Origin: Mycobacteroides franklinii
Lineage (GTDB): Bacteria; Actinomycetota; Actinomycetes; Mycobacteriales; Mycobacteriaceae
NCBI RefSeq assembly: GCF_002013895.1
Contig: NZ_MAFQ01000018.1
Span: 52,296-116,295 of the forward strand
DNA length: 64,000 bases
Direction of reading: 5' to 3'
The notes below the pieces were generated by a model. It saw only the letters and a list, made by a program, of their open reading frames with translations, had not been told where the DNA came from and did not search any database. Position numbers and translations under genes: made by a program. Below, in pieces: positions 16,161 to 23,994 of the stretch. Each line of letters starts with the position of its first letter. The first letter of the stretch is position 1.

Positions 16161-17893
16161 CAGAACAGGAAATATCGTTGTGCCATCGGCAATTCAGCAG
16201 CAGGCTGCTCTTCCCATATCTCGCCGTCGATGCGCACGGTGAAGGTATCGGGATCCACCCGGATGTCGGGCATGGCGTCATTGAGGGGCAGGTCGGCCTT
16301 GCCACGGTTGCGCACATCGCGAGTGGGGACAAGTCTGCGCCGCAACGCAAGTCGCGCGGCCAGGTCGTCCTCGATGGCCGTCGGTGACACGAAATGCACG
16401 GCCAAACCCGCCGCGACGGCATGCATGGCGCTGAACATCGGGCGTGGAAACACCGGTTGCGGGGTCGGGATGGATGCATTGGCATCGCCCATGGCCGCCC
16501 AGACAATGCCGCCACCCTTGATGACCGCATGCGGTCGCACCCCGAAAAAGGCCGGCTCCCATAGCACCAGATCGGCGAGCTTGCCCACTTCCACCGAACC
16601 GATTTCGTGGTCGATGCCGTGCGTAATGGCTGGGCAGATCGTGTATTTCGCGACGTACCGGCGTACCCGGTTGTTGTCGTTTCCGTGGGGTCCGGACGGG
16701 TCGCCCTGCAGTGCGCCGCGACGTTTCTTCATCACATGCGCGGTCTGCCAGGTCCGCATCACCACCTCACCGATGCGCCCCATAGCCTGGCTGTCGCTGC
16801 CGATCATCGAGATCGCGCCGATATCGTGCAACAGATCCTCGGCCGCGATGGTCGACGGCCGGATCCGGCTCTCGGCGAACGCCAGGTCCTCCGGGACGGC
16901 GGCATTGAGATGATGGCAGACCATCAGCATGTCGAGATGCTCATCGAGGGTGTTGACGGTGTGCGGGCGGGTCGGGTTGGTGGAGCTGGGCATGACATTC
17001 GGATGGCTGGCCACGGTAATGATGTCTGGTGCGTGGCCGCCGCCCGCGCCCTCGGTGTGATACGCGTGGATCGCGCGGCCGCCGATCGCGGCCAGCGTGC
17101 CCTCCACAAATCCGGTCTCGTTGAGAGTGTCCGAGTGCAACGCGACCTGGACGTCGGCCTCGTCGGCCACCCGCAGACAGGCATCGATCACCGCCGGGGT
17201 GGTGCCCCAGTCTTCGTGTAGTTTGAAACCCGCTGCCCCACCTCGCAATTGCTCCCACATGGCGGCCGGGTTGACGGTGTTGCCCTTGCCGAGCATCAGA
17301 ATGTTCATGGGCCAGCCGTCGAGGGCCTGGAGCATCCGGCCCAGGTGCCACGCACCGGGTGTGACGGTTGTGGCCTTGCTGCCCTCCGCAGGCCCGGTGC
17401 CACCGCCGATCATTGTGGTGATGCCGCCGCTGAGCGCCTCGGGCATGATTTGTGGACAGATGAAGTGCACGTGACAGTCGATACCGCCGGCGGTCACGAT
17501 CCGGTTGTTGCCTGCGATGATCTCGGTAGACGGCCCAACGATCAGGGCGGGGTCGACCCCATCCATGATGTCCGGATTTCCGGCCTTGCCAATGCCGACG
17601 ATCCGGCCGTCGCGGATACCGATGTCGGCCTTGATGATTCCCCAGTGATCGATGATCACCGCGCCGGTGATGACGGTGTCCGGGGCTCCCCCGGCGCGGG
17701 TGAGGCGGCTCTGCCCCATCGACTCCCGCAGGACCTTGCCGCCGCCGAAGACGGCCTCCTCGCCCGCCAAACCGGGTCCGCCGCAACGGTCTTCGGTGAT
17801 CTCGATGATCAGATCGGTGTCGGCCAGCCGGATACGGTCACCGGTCGTCGGTCCGTACAGCTTGGCGTAATGCTCGCGCGTCAGCCTGGTCAT
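16160..17893 (-). CDS. ureC: Urease subunit alpha
   Basis: A 577-residue catalytic subunit. It opens with LTREHYAKLYGPTTGDRIRLADTDL, has nickel ligands in GGIDCHVHFICP, the carbamylated Lys in GAAGFKLHEDWG, and the mobile flap with the acid-base His in MVCHHLN (about residue 325). Later VQV.LHSDTLNE and GSDSQAMGR are also intact. It hydrolyses urea to ammonia and carbamate, giving acid resistance and nitrogen supply. GTG/ATG junctions overlap ureB by four bases. All key residues are present, so the enzyme should be active. Confidence 0.97.
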   Translation of the reverse strand: MTRLTREHYAKLYGPTTGDRIRLADTDLIIEITEDRCGGPGLAGEEAVFGGGKVLRESMGQSRLTRAGGAPDTVITGAVIIDHWGIIKADIGIRDGRIVGIGKAGNPDIMDGVDPALIVGPSTEIIAGNNRIVTAGGIDCHVHFICPQIMPEALSGGITTMIGGGTGPAEGSKATTVTPGAWHLGRMLQALDGWPMNILMLGKGNTVNPAAMWEQLRGGAAGFKLHEDWGTTPAVIDACLRVADEADVQVALHSDTLNETGFVEGTLAAIGGRAIHAYHTEGAGGGHAPDIITVASHPNVMPSSTNPTRPHTVNTLDEHLDMLMVCHHLNAAVPEDLAFAESRIRPSTIAAEDLLHDIGAISMIGSDSQAMGRIGEVVMRTWQTAHVMKKRRGALQGDPSGPHGNDNNRVRRYVAKYTICPAITHGIDHEIGSVEVGKLADLVLWEPAFFGVRPHAVIKGGGIVWAAMGDANASIPTPQPVFPRPMFSAMHAVAAGLAVHFVSPTAIEDDLAARLALRRRLVPTRDVRNRGKADLPLNDAMPDIRVDPDTFTVRIDGEIWEEQPAAELPMAQRYFLF

Positions 17894-18222
17894 GTCGGTT
17901 CACCGCCGTCCAATTGCCCCGGAGCATCAAGGGTCAGCCCATGCACTTCACGACGGCCACGCAACGGCACCAGCTGAACTCTTTGGGCGACGCCGGGTTC
18001 GAAGCGCACAGCGGTACCCGCCGCGATGTGCAGCCGATGACCGTGCGCGGCGGCGCGGTCGAAGTCGAGCGCCGGATTGGACTGCGGGAAATGCACATGA
18101 CTGCCCACCTGGACGGGGCGATCGCCGGTGTTGACGACGTCCAGCTCGATCACAATGGCACCCGCATTGAGCTCGATATCGTCGGATGCGAACAGGTACT
18201 CGCCGGGGATCATGTCGCTCAT
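17890..18222 (-). CDS. ureB: Urease subunit beta
   Basis: A 110-residue structural subunit. Marks: MIPGEYLFASDDIELNAG at the start, VTNTGDRPVQVGSHVHFPQSNPALDFDR (given as GDRPVQVGSHVHF) in the middle and the AAGTAVRFEPG stretch. It packs with UreA and UreC in the trimer. Overlaps ureA and ureC by four bases at each end. Confidence 0.96.
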   Translation of the reverse strand: MSDMIPGEYLFASDDIELNAGAIVIELDVVNTGDRPVQVGSHVHFPQSNPALDFDRAAAHGHRLHIAAGTAVRFEPGVAQRVQLVPLRGRREVHGLTLDAPGQLDGGEPT

Positions 18223-18521
18223 CCGATCGGGTGATGCACGGTGACGAGTTTGGTGCCATCGGGAAAGGTGGCCTCCACCTGGACATCCGGGATCATTTCG
18301 GGCACGCCGTCCATGACATGTTCACGTCCGAGCACCTCGCGACCGCTGACCATCAGTTCCGAGACGGTACGGCCGTCGCGGGCGCCCTCGAGGAGATGGT
18401 CGGTGATGATCGCGATGGCTTCGGGGTAGTTGAGGAGTAGGCCCCGGGACTGGCGCCGTCGCGCCAATTCCGCCGCATAGGAGATAAGCAGCCGTTCCTG
18501 CTCGTGCGGGGTCAATCGCAT
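18219..18521 (-). CDS. ureA: Urease subunit gamma
   Basis: A 100-residue subunit, the standard length. It begins MRLTPHEQERLLI and contains LNYPEAIAIITDHLLEGARDG and VQVEATFPDGTKLVTVHHPI. The ATG at 18521 was taken instead of an upstream start (MAGSPLM) because it matches the family N-terminus exactly. First gene of ureABCFGD; it is divergent from the lipoprotein cluster, and the 147-base gap must hold both promoters. Confidence 0.96.
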   Translation of the reverse strand: MRLTPHEQERLLISYAAELARRRQSRGLLLNYPEAIAIITDHLLEGARDGRTVSELMVSGREVLGREHVMDGVPEMIPDVQVEATFPDGTKLVTVHHPIG

Positions 18522-18668
18522 AAGGGGCGATCCTGCCACGATCCGGGCGGCCCGGCACTTTCACACCCAACGCACAGGCAGTAGTGAGTTTTGCAGTGCG
18601 CTTGTCATCGCGGATGCAAGAATCTCCCCGAGTTCGCTGTGTATATGGAGTCGATCAGGAGGGTGCAC

Positions 18669-19424
18669 ATGCGGTATGGAATGACGTTGGGGTGCGTGGT
18701 GTCAGCCACGGTGTTGATGGCGGGGTGTAGTCAACCCAGTGAGGGGATCAAGCCGGTGGCCGCGCCGTCCACCACTGCCGCCGACGTGCCGATGACGGCG
18801 GGCACGTCGGCTCCCCAGTCCGTCCCCGCCACCACCAGGGCGCCCGCACCACCACCTCTGGTGGTCACACCGGACAAGATTGACTCGATCCTGGGCTCGC
18901 GCGCCGACGTCGGGGAGATTCTGGGCACCACGCTGGAGTACGACAACAACAGTTCATCGCCACCCACCGACCCGATCGGCGGTGCACCCGATTGCGCGAA
19001 GCTCGACATTCCAACATCCAGTCAATTGGGATCCGAATGGACCACGTACCGGTGGAACTATTACCGCGAGACCAAGGACAACACCGCCTACATCGTGAGT
19101 CAGGTGGCGGTCCTTTACCCCACCCGCGAGGAGGCGGCGACGGCCTTCACGCAGGCGTTCCCCAAATCCGCGTCGAAGACATGCGTGGGCGCGGAGATCT
19201 CCAAACAGGATCAGAAGTGGACGATCAGCAACATCGCGGAAATCACCGATAGCGCAGCCACATGGACCCAGCTCCAGGCACTCCAGGGCACGCCCTGGCG
19301 CTGCTTCTTCGACTTCCGCAACAAGAACAACGTGCTGTTTGGGGCGTACCTATGCCAGTACGGCGATGGGGTGCCCGGCGTGACGACCATCGCCGACCGG
19401 ATCGCCGCATGGATCCCGCAATGA
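18669..19424 (+). CDS. Sensor-domain lipoprotein 1 (PknH extracellular-domain-like)
   Basis: A 251-residue lipoprotein. The signal peptide ends in VLMAGC at about residue 19, followed by a Pro/Thr/Ala-rich linker and a roughly 190-residue domain like the extracellular sensor domain of the kinase PknH: VTPDKIDSILGSRADVGEILGT at its start, SEWTTYRWNYYRE in the middle and IADRIAAWIPQ at the end. It has four Cys (DCAK, KTCVG, WRCFF, YLCQY), the pattern that forms two disulfides in PknH. Role: extracytoplasmic ligand binding, ligand unknown. First of four paralogues. Confidence 0.85.
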   Translation: MRYGMTLGCVVSATVLMAGCSQPSEGIKPVAAPSTTAADVPMTAGTSAPQSVPATTRAPAPPPLVVTPDKIDSILGSRADVGEILGTTLEYDNNSSSPPTDPIGGAPDCAKLDIPTSSQLGSEWTTYRWNYYRETKDNTAYIVSQVAVLYPTREEAATAFTQAFPKSASKTCVGAEISKQDQKWTISNIAEITDSAATWTQLQALQGTPWRCFFDFRNKNNVLFGAYLCQYGDGVPGVTTIADRIAAWIPQ

Positions 19425-19435
19425 AAGGACCAACT

Positions 19436-20179
19436 GTGACTCGCGAATCGGTATTGCGGAAGACCACCATCGTGGCGTGTGCCGCTGTTCTCCTGACCGG
19501 ATGCTCATTCTTCGGAGGCGGCCAGAAGGGTCCGGCGTCGTCGGGGCCGTCGACGGCTTCGGGGACATCCGGTGCGTCGACGGCATCGGCGGCAACATCC
19601 ACGGTCGACTCGATCAGTCCCGACAAGGCCAACTCGCTCATCGTCCCCAAGCAGGACGTGTCCGACTTGGTCGGTTCCACCCTCGACTACGAGGGCAAGG
19701 CCTCCAACCCGGCGTCGACGACGGTTGACGGCAAGGAATCGTGCCGGCCCCTGATGGTGCCGTTGACGAACGACATCGGCGACAAATGGACGACGTACCG
19801 AAACGTTTGGTACCAGGAGTCCAAGGACACCTTCTCGCACTTGGTCACCCAACGCGTGTTGCTGTACCCGTCGCGCGACGACGCCAGGGAAACGTACGCG
19901 AAGGAGTTCGCTCCCGACGTCCGCACATGCGCAGGGGAAGAACTGAAAACTGATACGGGAACCTGGCGGGCATCGGTCCCGGAGGCATCGGAGGACCACA
20001 CGCGGTGGGTGCTCGACGAGATCGTCGACGGTCAGCCCTCCGGGTGGCGCTGCATGGCAGAGGCACGCATGATCGACAACCTGCTCCTCATGGTGATGAA
20101 CTGCCAGCGCGGAAATGGCGGTCCCGCCGTGAAAGCGATCATGAACAGGATGGTGGCCGGCGCCACCAAGCCGAGGTAA
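19436..20179 (+). CDS. Sensor-domain lipoprotein 2 (PknH extracellular-domain-like)
   Basis: A 247-residue lipoprotein with lipobox VLLTGC, a Ser/Ala/Thr-rich linker, and the same domain as its neighbours: IVPKQDVSDLVGSTLDYEGKA, DKWTTYRNVWYQES, the fold's four Cys (ESCRP, RTCAG, WRCMA, MNCQR) and IMNRMVAG near the end. The GTG at 19436 is preceded by AAAGGA at good spacing. An alternative ATG at 19421 overlaps the previous stop (ATGA). Either way it is in one operon with lipoprotein 1. Confidence 0.85.
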   Translation: MTRESVLRKTTIVACAAVLLTGCSFFGGGQKGPASSGPSTASGTSGASTASAATSTVDSISPDKANSLIVPKQDVSDLVGSTLDYEGKASNPASTTVDGKESCRPLMVPLTNDIGDKWTTYRNVWYQESKDTFSHLVTQRVLLYPSRDDARETYAKEFAPDVRTCAGEELKTDTGTWRASVPEASEDHTRWVLDEIVDGQPSGWRCMAEARMIDNLLLMVMNCQRGNGGPAVKAIMNRMVAGATKPR

Positions 20180-20278
20180 GCAACGGGTTCTGGCGCTCGT
20201 GTAACACTGGGCGCACGCGACCCGATGTAGCCATGATTTGGGTCAATGTGAGTCATGTATCGATAGGGAGGGAATTCG

Positions 20279-21043
20279 ATGCGTCACGTGTTGACTGCCG
20301 GATGGCTGGGACTGGCGGCGTTGCTCGCGGTGAGCTGTGGCACCGAGTCCGGTGGCATCAAACCGATTCCGGTCGGGGCCACCCAGACATCGGCCGCTGC
20401 CGATCATGGGCCGGAAGGGGCCATCGCGAGCCCCAAGTCCAGCGCCCCACCGGTGACGACCTCGCTCGAGCCGCCGGCCCCGGTGATCGTCACACCGGAA
20501 AAGGCGGACTCGGTCATCATTTCCGCCGACGACGTGGGCAGACTGGTCGGATCCCCGCTGACGTACGAGTTCAAATCCACCACTCCCAGCGACTCGCTGG
20601 CGACCGGTAAATGTAAAGCCCTCACGGGCCTGCGCAGCGAGAGCCTTGGCGACGAATGGACGACCTATCGGGGTTCTCGTCAGCAGGAAACAGAAAACCG
20701 ATACGACCACATCGTGTGGCAGTCGGTCGTGCTGTTTCCCGATACGAAGGCCGCCGCGAACCAACTCCAGGCGGGGTATCCCCCGTCGCTGGCATCGTGC
20801 ACGGGCTCCCGCCAAACCGAGGGCGATACCGAATGGCAGATCGGCGACGTCTCGAACAATGGCACGAGTGTGAAATGGGTGCGACAACAAACCCAGGACG
20901 GAAAGCCGTCAGGATGGCGGTGTTTCTACGACTACCGGGTGAAGAACAACGTGCTTTTCGGAAGCCTGTTGTGCCAGAACGGCAATGGCGCTCCCATAGT
21001 TTCCGCGATTGTCGATCGCATGGCGGAATGGATTCCGGCATGA
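20279..21043 (+). CDS. Sensor-domain lipoprotein 3 (PknH extracellular-domain-like)
   Basis: A 254-residue lipoprotein, closest to lipoprotein 1 (both have the ..GIKP.. word just after the lipidated Cys and VTP.K.DS.. at the domain start). Lipobox ALLAVSC. The four domain Cys are GKCKA, ASCTG, WRCFY and LLCQN, and the C-terminus IVDRMAEWIPA mirrors IADRIAAWIPQ. Strong ribosome-binding site GGGAGGG before ATG 20279. A 99-base gap separates it from lipoprotein 2, so it may have its own promoter. Confidence 0.85.
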   Translation: MRHVLTAGWLGLAALLAVSCGTESGGIKPIPVGATQTSAAADHGPEGAIASPKSSAPPVTTSLEPPAPVIVTPEKADSVIISADDVGRLVGSPLTYEFKSTTPSDSLATGKCKALTGLRSESLGDEWTTYRGSRQQETENRYDHIVWQSVVLFPDTKAAANQLQAGYPPSLASCTGSRQTEGDTEWQIGDVSNNGTSVKWVRQQTQDGKPSGWRCFYDYRVKNNVLFGSLLCQNGNGAPIVSAIVDRMAEWIPA

Positions 21044-21072
21044 CCGCGGTGAAGAACACGGTAGGGGGTCTC

Positions 21073-21837
21073 ATGAGAGGTACGGCAGTGCGGCGAGTGC
21101 TGTGTGCCACCGCGATCTCGGTGCTGGCGCTGTCTGGATGTGCCGGCCAGAAGGGGACGACCGAAACGTCGACCGCCACCACGACGACGTCGCGAAGCGT
21201 GAACGCGCCGCCTCCAGCGCTGCCGAACAGTGGCCCGGCCGGCCTGACGGGGTGGCCGGGACAGGACAAGATCACCGAGGAAGCCATAGTGTCGGCGCTG
21301 TTCACCGACGAGGAGATCGCCAAGGTCCTCGATACACGAGTCGCCAAGACGAACAAACGGGACAAGCCCTTCACCGCCACCGATTCCGATAACGCGAGCT
21401 GCAATGTGACACAAGGACTCACGGTTGAGTCGGTGGGCAAGCAGTACGAGACATTCCGTGGGACCGAGATGTTGCTCGGGGACGCCAAGAACCCGGACGC
21501 GCAGGTGTATCAGGCGATCGCGGCATATAGCGACAAGGATGCCGCGCAGACCCAGTTCTCGACGGCGACCGACGAGATCAAGGAATGCGACGGAAAAACG
21601 TACAACTTCAGCGATCCGGCCGGCACAAAGGTTCCGGTGACGGTGACGGTCTCGTCATCGAACGCGAAGAGGGTGAATTGGGCCCTGGCGTACGGGCCGA
21701 ACACATACCGCTGTTTCGTGTCGTACAACGGCGTTGCCAATGTGATTGTGCAGACCCAGGTTTGCGCACGCAGTAACTCAAAGCAGCTGGTGCAGAAGAT
21801 GGCCGACAGGATTGTCGACAAGCTGCAGTTGAGCTGA
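21073..21837 (+). CDS. Sensor-domain lipoprotein 4 (divergent paralogue)
   Basis: A 254-residue lipoprotein with lipobox LALSGC and a Thr/Ser-rich linker. The domain is more divergent but keeps the four-Cys pattern (ASCNV, KECDG, YRCFV, QVCAR), a YETFRGTEM word matching the WTTYR position of the others, and a terminal MADRIVDKL. ATG at 21073 follows GTAGGGGG. An ATG at 21040 that overlaps the stop of lipoprotein 3 is an alternative. Last gene of the array. Confidence 0.82.
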   Translation: MRGTAVRRVLCATAISVLALSGCAGQKGTTETSTATTTTSRSVNAPPPALPNSGPAGLTGWPGQDKITEEAIVSALFTDEEIAKVLDTRVAKTNKRDKPFTATDSDNASCNVTQGLTVESVGKQYETFRGTEMLLGDAKNPDAQVYQAIAAYSDKDAAQTQFSTATDEIKECDGKTYNFSDPAGTKVPVTVTVSSSNAKRVNWALAYGPNTYRCFVSYNGVANVIVQTQVCARSNSKQLVQKMADRIVDKLQLS

Positions 21838-21969
21838 CAAGCCTCCTGGATCTGGTGGGGACTGGATCCGGGCGGGGGGGACGAGAATGGCGGCCAGACC
21901 ATCGGGGGGCCGGCCGACATCTCTCGAAAGAGCTCGGGTGGGCGCACGGGGGTCGCGCCCACCCGGGTC

Positions 21970-22380
21970 TCACAGGTTCTGCAGGCGCACTTGTCCGCGG
22001 GCGATGGTGCGGTCCTCGTCATCGGTGATGGTGACGAGCCACAGCTGCTGACGGCGGCCCCGATGTATGGGCGTGGATGTCGCGGTGAGGGTGCCGGTCG
22101 AGATCGCACGCAGGAAGTCGGTGTTGTTGTTGACGCCGACCACCGCGCTCTCCTGCCCCAGCACGTTGGCCCGCCAGATGAACCCGGACACGCTCGCCAC
22201 ACTCTCGACCACCGAGCAATACACACCTCCGTGCACGATCCCGTTGGGTTGCAACAGGTTTTCGGTGATGGTGAGGCTGGCGGTCACTCCGTCGGGTGTC
22301 AGCGCCGTGTATTCGAGGCCCACCAGCTTGTCGAAGGGCGCGTTGGGCATCTGGCTGAGGAGCTCCTGCGTGTCTGGCAT
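21970..22380 (-). CDS. PaaI family hotdog-fold thioesterase
   Basis: A 136-residue single hotdog domain. The active-site helix region QPNGIVHGGVYCSVVESVAS carries the HGG motif of PaaI/4HBT thioesterases, and VGVNNNTDFLRAISTGTLTATSTPIHRGRRQQLW (given as NNTDFLRA..G.L.A) is the typical second half. It would hydrolyse an acyl- or aryl-CoA. In position it corresponds to Rv1847, which in M. tuberculosis sits next to ureA; here four lipoprotein genes lie between. Confidence 0.88.
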   Translation of the reverse strand: MPDTQELLSQMPNAPFDKLVGLEYTALTPDGVTASLTITENLLQPNGIVHGGVYCSVVESVASVSGFIWRANVLGQESAVVGVNNNTDFLRAISTGTLTATSTPIHRGRRQQLWLVTITDDEDRTIARGQVRLQNL

Positions 22381-22415
22381 TTGATGTTCATATCAGTGCG
22401 GCATCCCACAACGAA

Positions 22416-22451
22416 GAAGTGCCCCACCTGCCTAAGCAGGTGGGGCACTTC
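22416..22451. terminator. Perfect 16-bp hairpin with CTAA loop
   Basis: GAAGTGCCCCACCTGC (22416-22431) and its exact reverse complement (22436-22451) surround a 4-base loop. It lies between the FhuF-like gene (stop at 22558) and the thioesterase start at 22380, both on the minus strand. It most likely ends transcription of the upstream gene. There is no long U-run on either strand. Confidence 0.65.
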
Positions 22452-22542
22452 CTTCGAGTGGACCGGGGGTCTCTGCAGCCCTCAGGACTCCGGCACGGTC
22501 CGGGTGTCTGGTCGCGCTGTTGCGCGTTCGACAAGATTTAGG

Positions 22543-22561
22543 ATAGGCAAGGCTGCCCTAA
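22543..22561. promoter_or_regulatory. Possible second IdeR-like box
   Basis: The 19 bases match the IdeR consensus TWAGGTWAGSCTWACCTWA at about 15 positions. The site overlaps the stop codon of the FhuF-like gene. It could be a weak distal site or chance; no iron gene starts directly downstream. Confidence 0.35.
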
Positions 22562-23316
22562 ATTGCAAGCGCTTTATGGCGGACCGGCAATCCGAGTGTC
22601 ATGAACCGGTCCAGGATCGCCTGCCCACGCCGCATCCCGTCGGTCTCACTGGACCCTGCGAGCAGCGGAACATGGGTCGCCGCGCCCACCACGGTCGAAC
22701 CGACCAACTGCCACATCTGGCCGATTTCCATTGCGCCCGAACTCACTTGCGACAGGCGGGTGAACAACGGCGCCAGTGCGCGATGGCATCGGTGCGCGGT
22801 CCAGGCCGCGAGGGCGTCTTCGCCGGGGAAGACCACCACTTGGGCGCGGTCGCGGTCCGGGTCGTCGGGCAGCACCCGCAGTGTCGGATCGACGACGCCG
22901 GCCCAGTCGATGCAGCCTTCGGAGTCGAAGTACACCCACAGGTTCCCGAGTCCGGGGTCCCAGGCGCGGCCTTCCAGGACGACAAGGGCGACCAGGCGGC
23001 CGACGACGGTATGAACAAGAGCGTCCGCGAGCTGATGGACGGCAACCGCATCGCTGCCGGTCTCATCGATGGCGCGCGCATACATCTGCTCGAGCCGATC
23101 GGTGTTCAACGCACGCGCCAGCGGCCACCATCGGCGCCGGCCCACATCGGACATGACGGCGACACCGTAGGCCCGCGGGCACTCCGGGTACAGCTCGCGA
23201 AGCCGGGCGCTCGATTCGTGCAGCGGCAGTGATTGGCGGATGGACATCCCGGCGATCAGCGGATCGTCGGCGATGAGACTCCTGGTCGAAGTGCATCGAT
23301 CGATGGCCAGTGTCAC
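22558..23316 (-). CDS. FhuF-like / siderophore-iron-associated protein without Cys cluster
   Basis: A 252-residue cytosolic protein. The second half (GNLWVYFDSEGCIDWAGVV, CHRALAPLFTRLSQVSSGAMEIGQMWQLVGSTVV, given as LAPLF..LS..S....GQMWQLVGS) and the C-terminal MTLGLPVRHKALAI resemble FhuF-type ferric-siderophore reductases. However, it stops where FhuF has its CC...C iron-sulfur ligand cluster, so reductase activity is doubtful. The 16-of-19 IdeR box 30 bases before the start (23346-23364) firmly connects it to iron. I call it iron-regulated and FhuF-like only. Confidence 0.55.
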   Translation of the reverse strand: MTLAIDRCTSTRSLIADDPLIAGMSIRQSLPLHESSARLRELYPECPRAYGVAVMSDVGRRRWWPLARALNTDRLEQMYARAIDETGSDAVAVHQLADALVHTVVGRLVALVVLEGRAWDPGLGNLWVYFDSEGCIDWAGVVDPTLRVLPDDPDRDRAQVVVFPGEDALAAWTAHRCHRALAPLFTRLSQVSSGAMEIGQMWQLVGSTVVGAATHVPLLAGSSETDGMRRGQAILDRFMTLGLPVRHKALAI

Positions 23317-23345
23317 GGTTGGCGGCCTCCCTTCACGTAGGCAAG

Positions 23346-23364
23346 ATAGGTAAGCCTAACCACA
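23346..23364. promoter_or_regulatory. IdeR (iron-repressor) box
   Basis: The 14-base core AGGTAAGCCTAACC (23348-23361) matches the IdeR/DtxR consensus AGGTWAGSCTWACC perfectly, and the full 19-mer at 16 positions. It lies 30-48 bases before the start of the minus-strand FhuF-like gene, so iron-bound IdeR should repress that gene. Confidence 0.8.
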
Positions 23365-23527
23365 TGTACGATGACATCGCCAGGTGCGGGTGTTGTGACT
23401 GCCCTCACCGAAGCTCCTGATCACCGGGCCGCATAGGTAAGAACGGCCCCCAGAATCCAGGGCCGAGTGAGAACGAATCGAACGCCGGAACAAAGACCGT
23501 GTCCCGGATCGTTGGCTGTCAGAAGCA

Positions 23528-23546
23528 GTACGACTGGATGTAGTAC
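23528..23546. promoter_or_regulatory. BlaI-type operator
   Basis: GTACGAC-tggat-GTAGTAC is an inverted repeat with 6 of 7 positions paired, ending 26 bases before the blaI start. BlaI/MecI repressors bind dyads built on TAC/GTA words and control their own genes, so autoregulation is likely. Confidence 0.5.
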
Positions 23547-23572
23547 GGCATTGCGTCGGAGGTGAACGTAGA

Positions 23573-23980
23573 ATGTTCGGAATGGCACGCCTGGGCGAAC
23601 TTGAACGCGCGGTGATGGACCATCTGTGGTCCTCCCCCGAGCCTCAGACCGTCCGTCAGGTCCATGAGGCGCTCTCGACGCGCCGTGATCTCGCCTATAC
23701 GACCGTGATGACCGTCCTGCAGCGTCTCGCCAAGAAAGACTTGGTAGTTCAGCACCGCGACGACCGCGCGCACCGCTATGCCCCTGTCCACGGCCGCGAC
23801 GAACTGGTTGCCGGGCTGATGGTCGACGCATTGGCCCAAGCCAACAACTCGGGTGCCCGCGAGGCCGCATTGGTGCACTTCGTCGAGCGCGTGGGCCCCG
23901 ACGAGGCCGATGCTTTGCGTCGCGCACTGGCAGATCTCGAAGCCAAAGATCCATCTGCTGGCGGTCGCCCCACCGAGTAA
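23573..23980 (+). CDS. blaI: BlaI/MecI/CopY family transcriptional repressor
   Basis: A 135-residue winged-helix repressor. LGELERAVMDHLW at the start, QTVRQVHEALSTRRDLAYTTVMTVLQRLAKKDLV as the DNA-binding domain (given as TTVMTVLQRLAKKDL), then a helical dimerisation/cleavage part. It is close to M. tuberculosis BlaI (Rv1846c), which represses beta-lactamase and respiratory genes. ATG at 23573 or 23582. Next gene is the membrane metalloprotease that in other bacteria cleaves BlaI. Confidence 0.93.
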   Translation: MFGMARLGELERAVMDHLWSSPEPQTVRQVHEALSTRRDLAYTTVMTVLQRLAKKDLVVQHRDDRAHRYAPVHGRDELVAGLMVDALAQANNSGAREAALVHFVERVGPDEADALRRALADLEAKDPSAGGRPTE

Positions 23981-23994
23981 GGGACACTAGGTAT

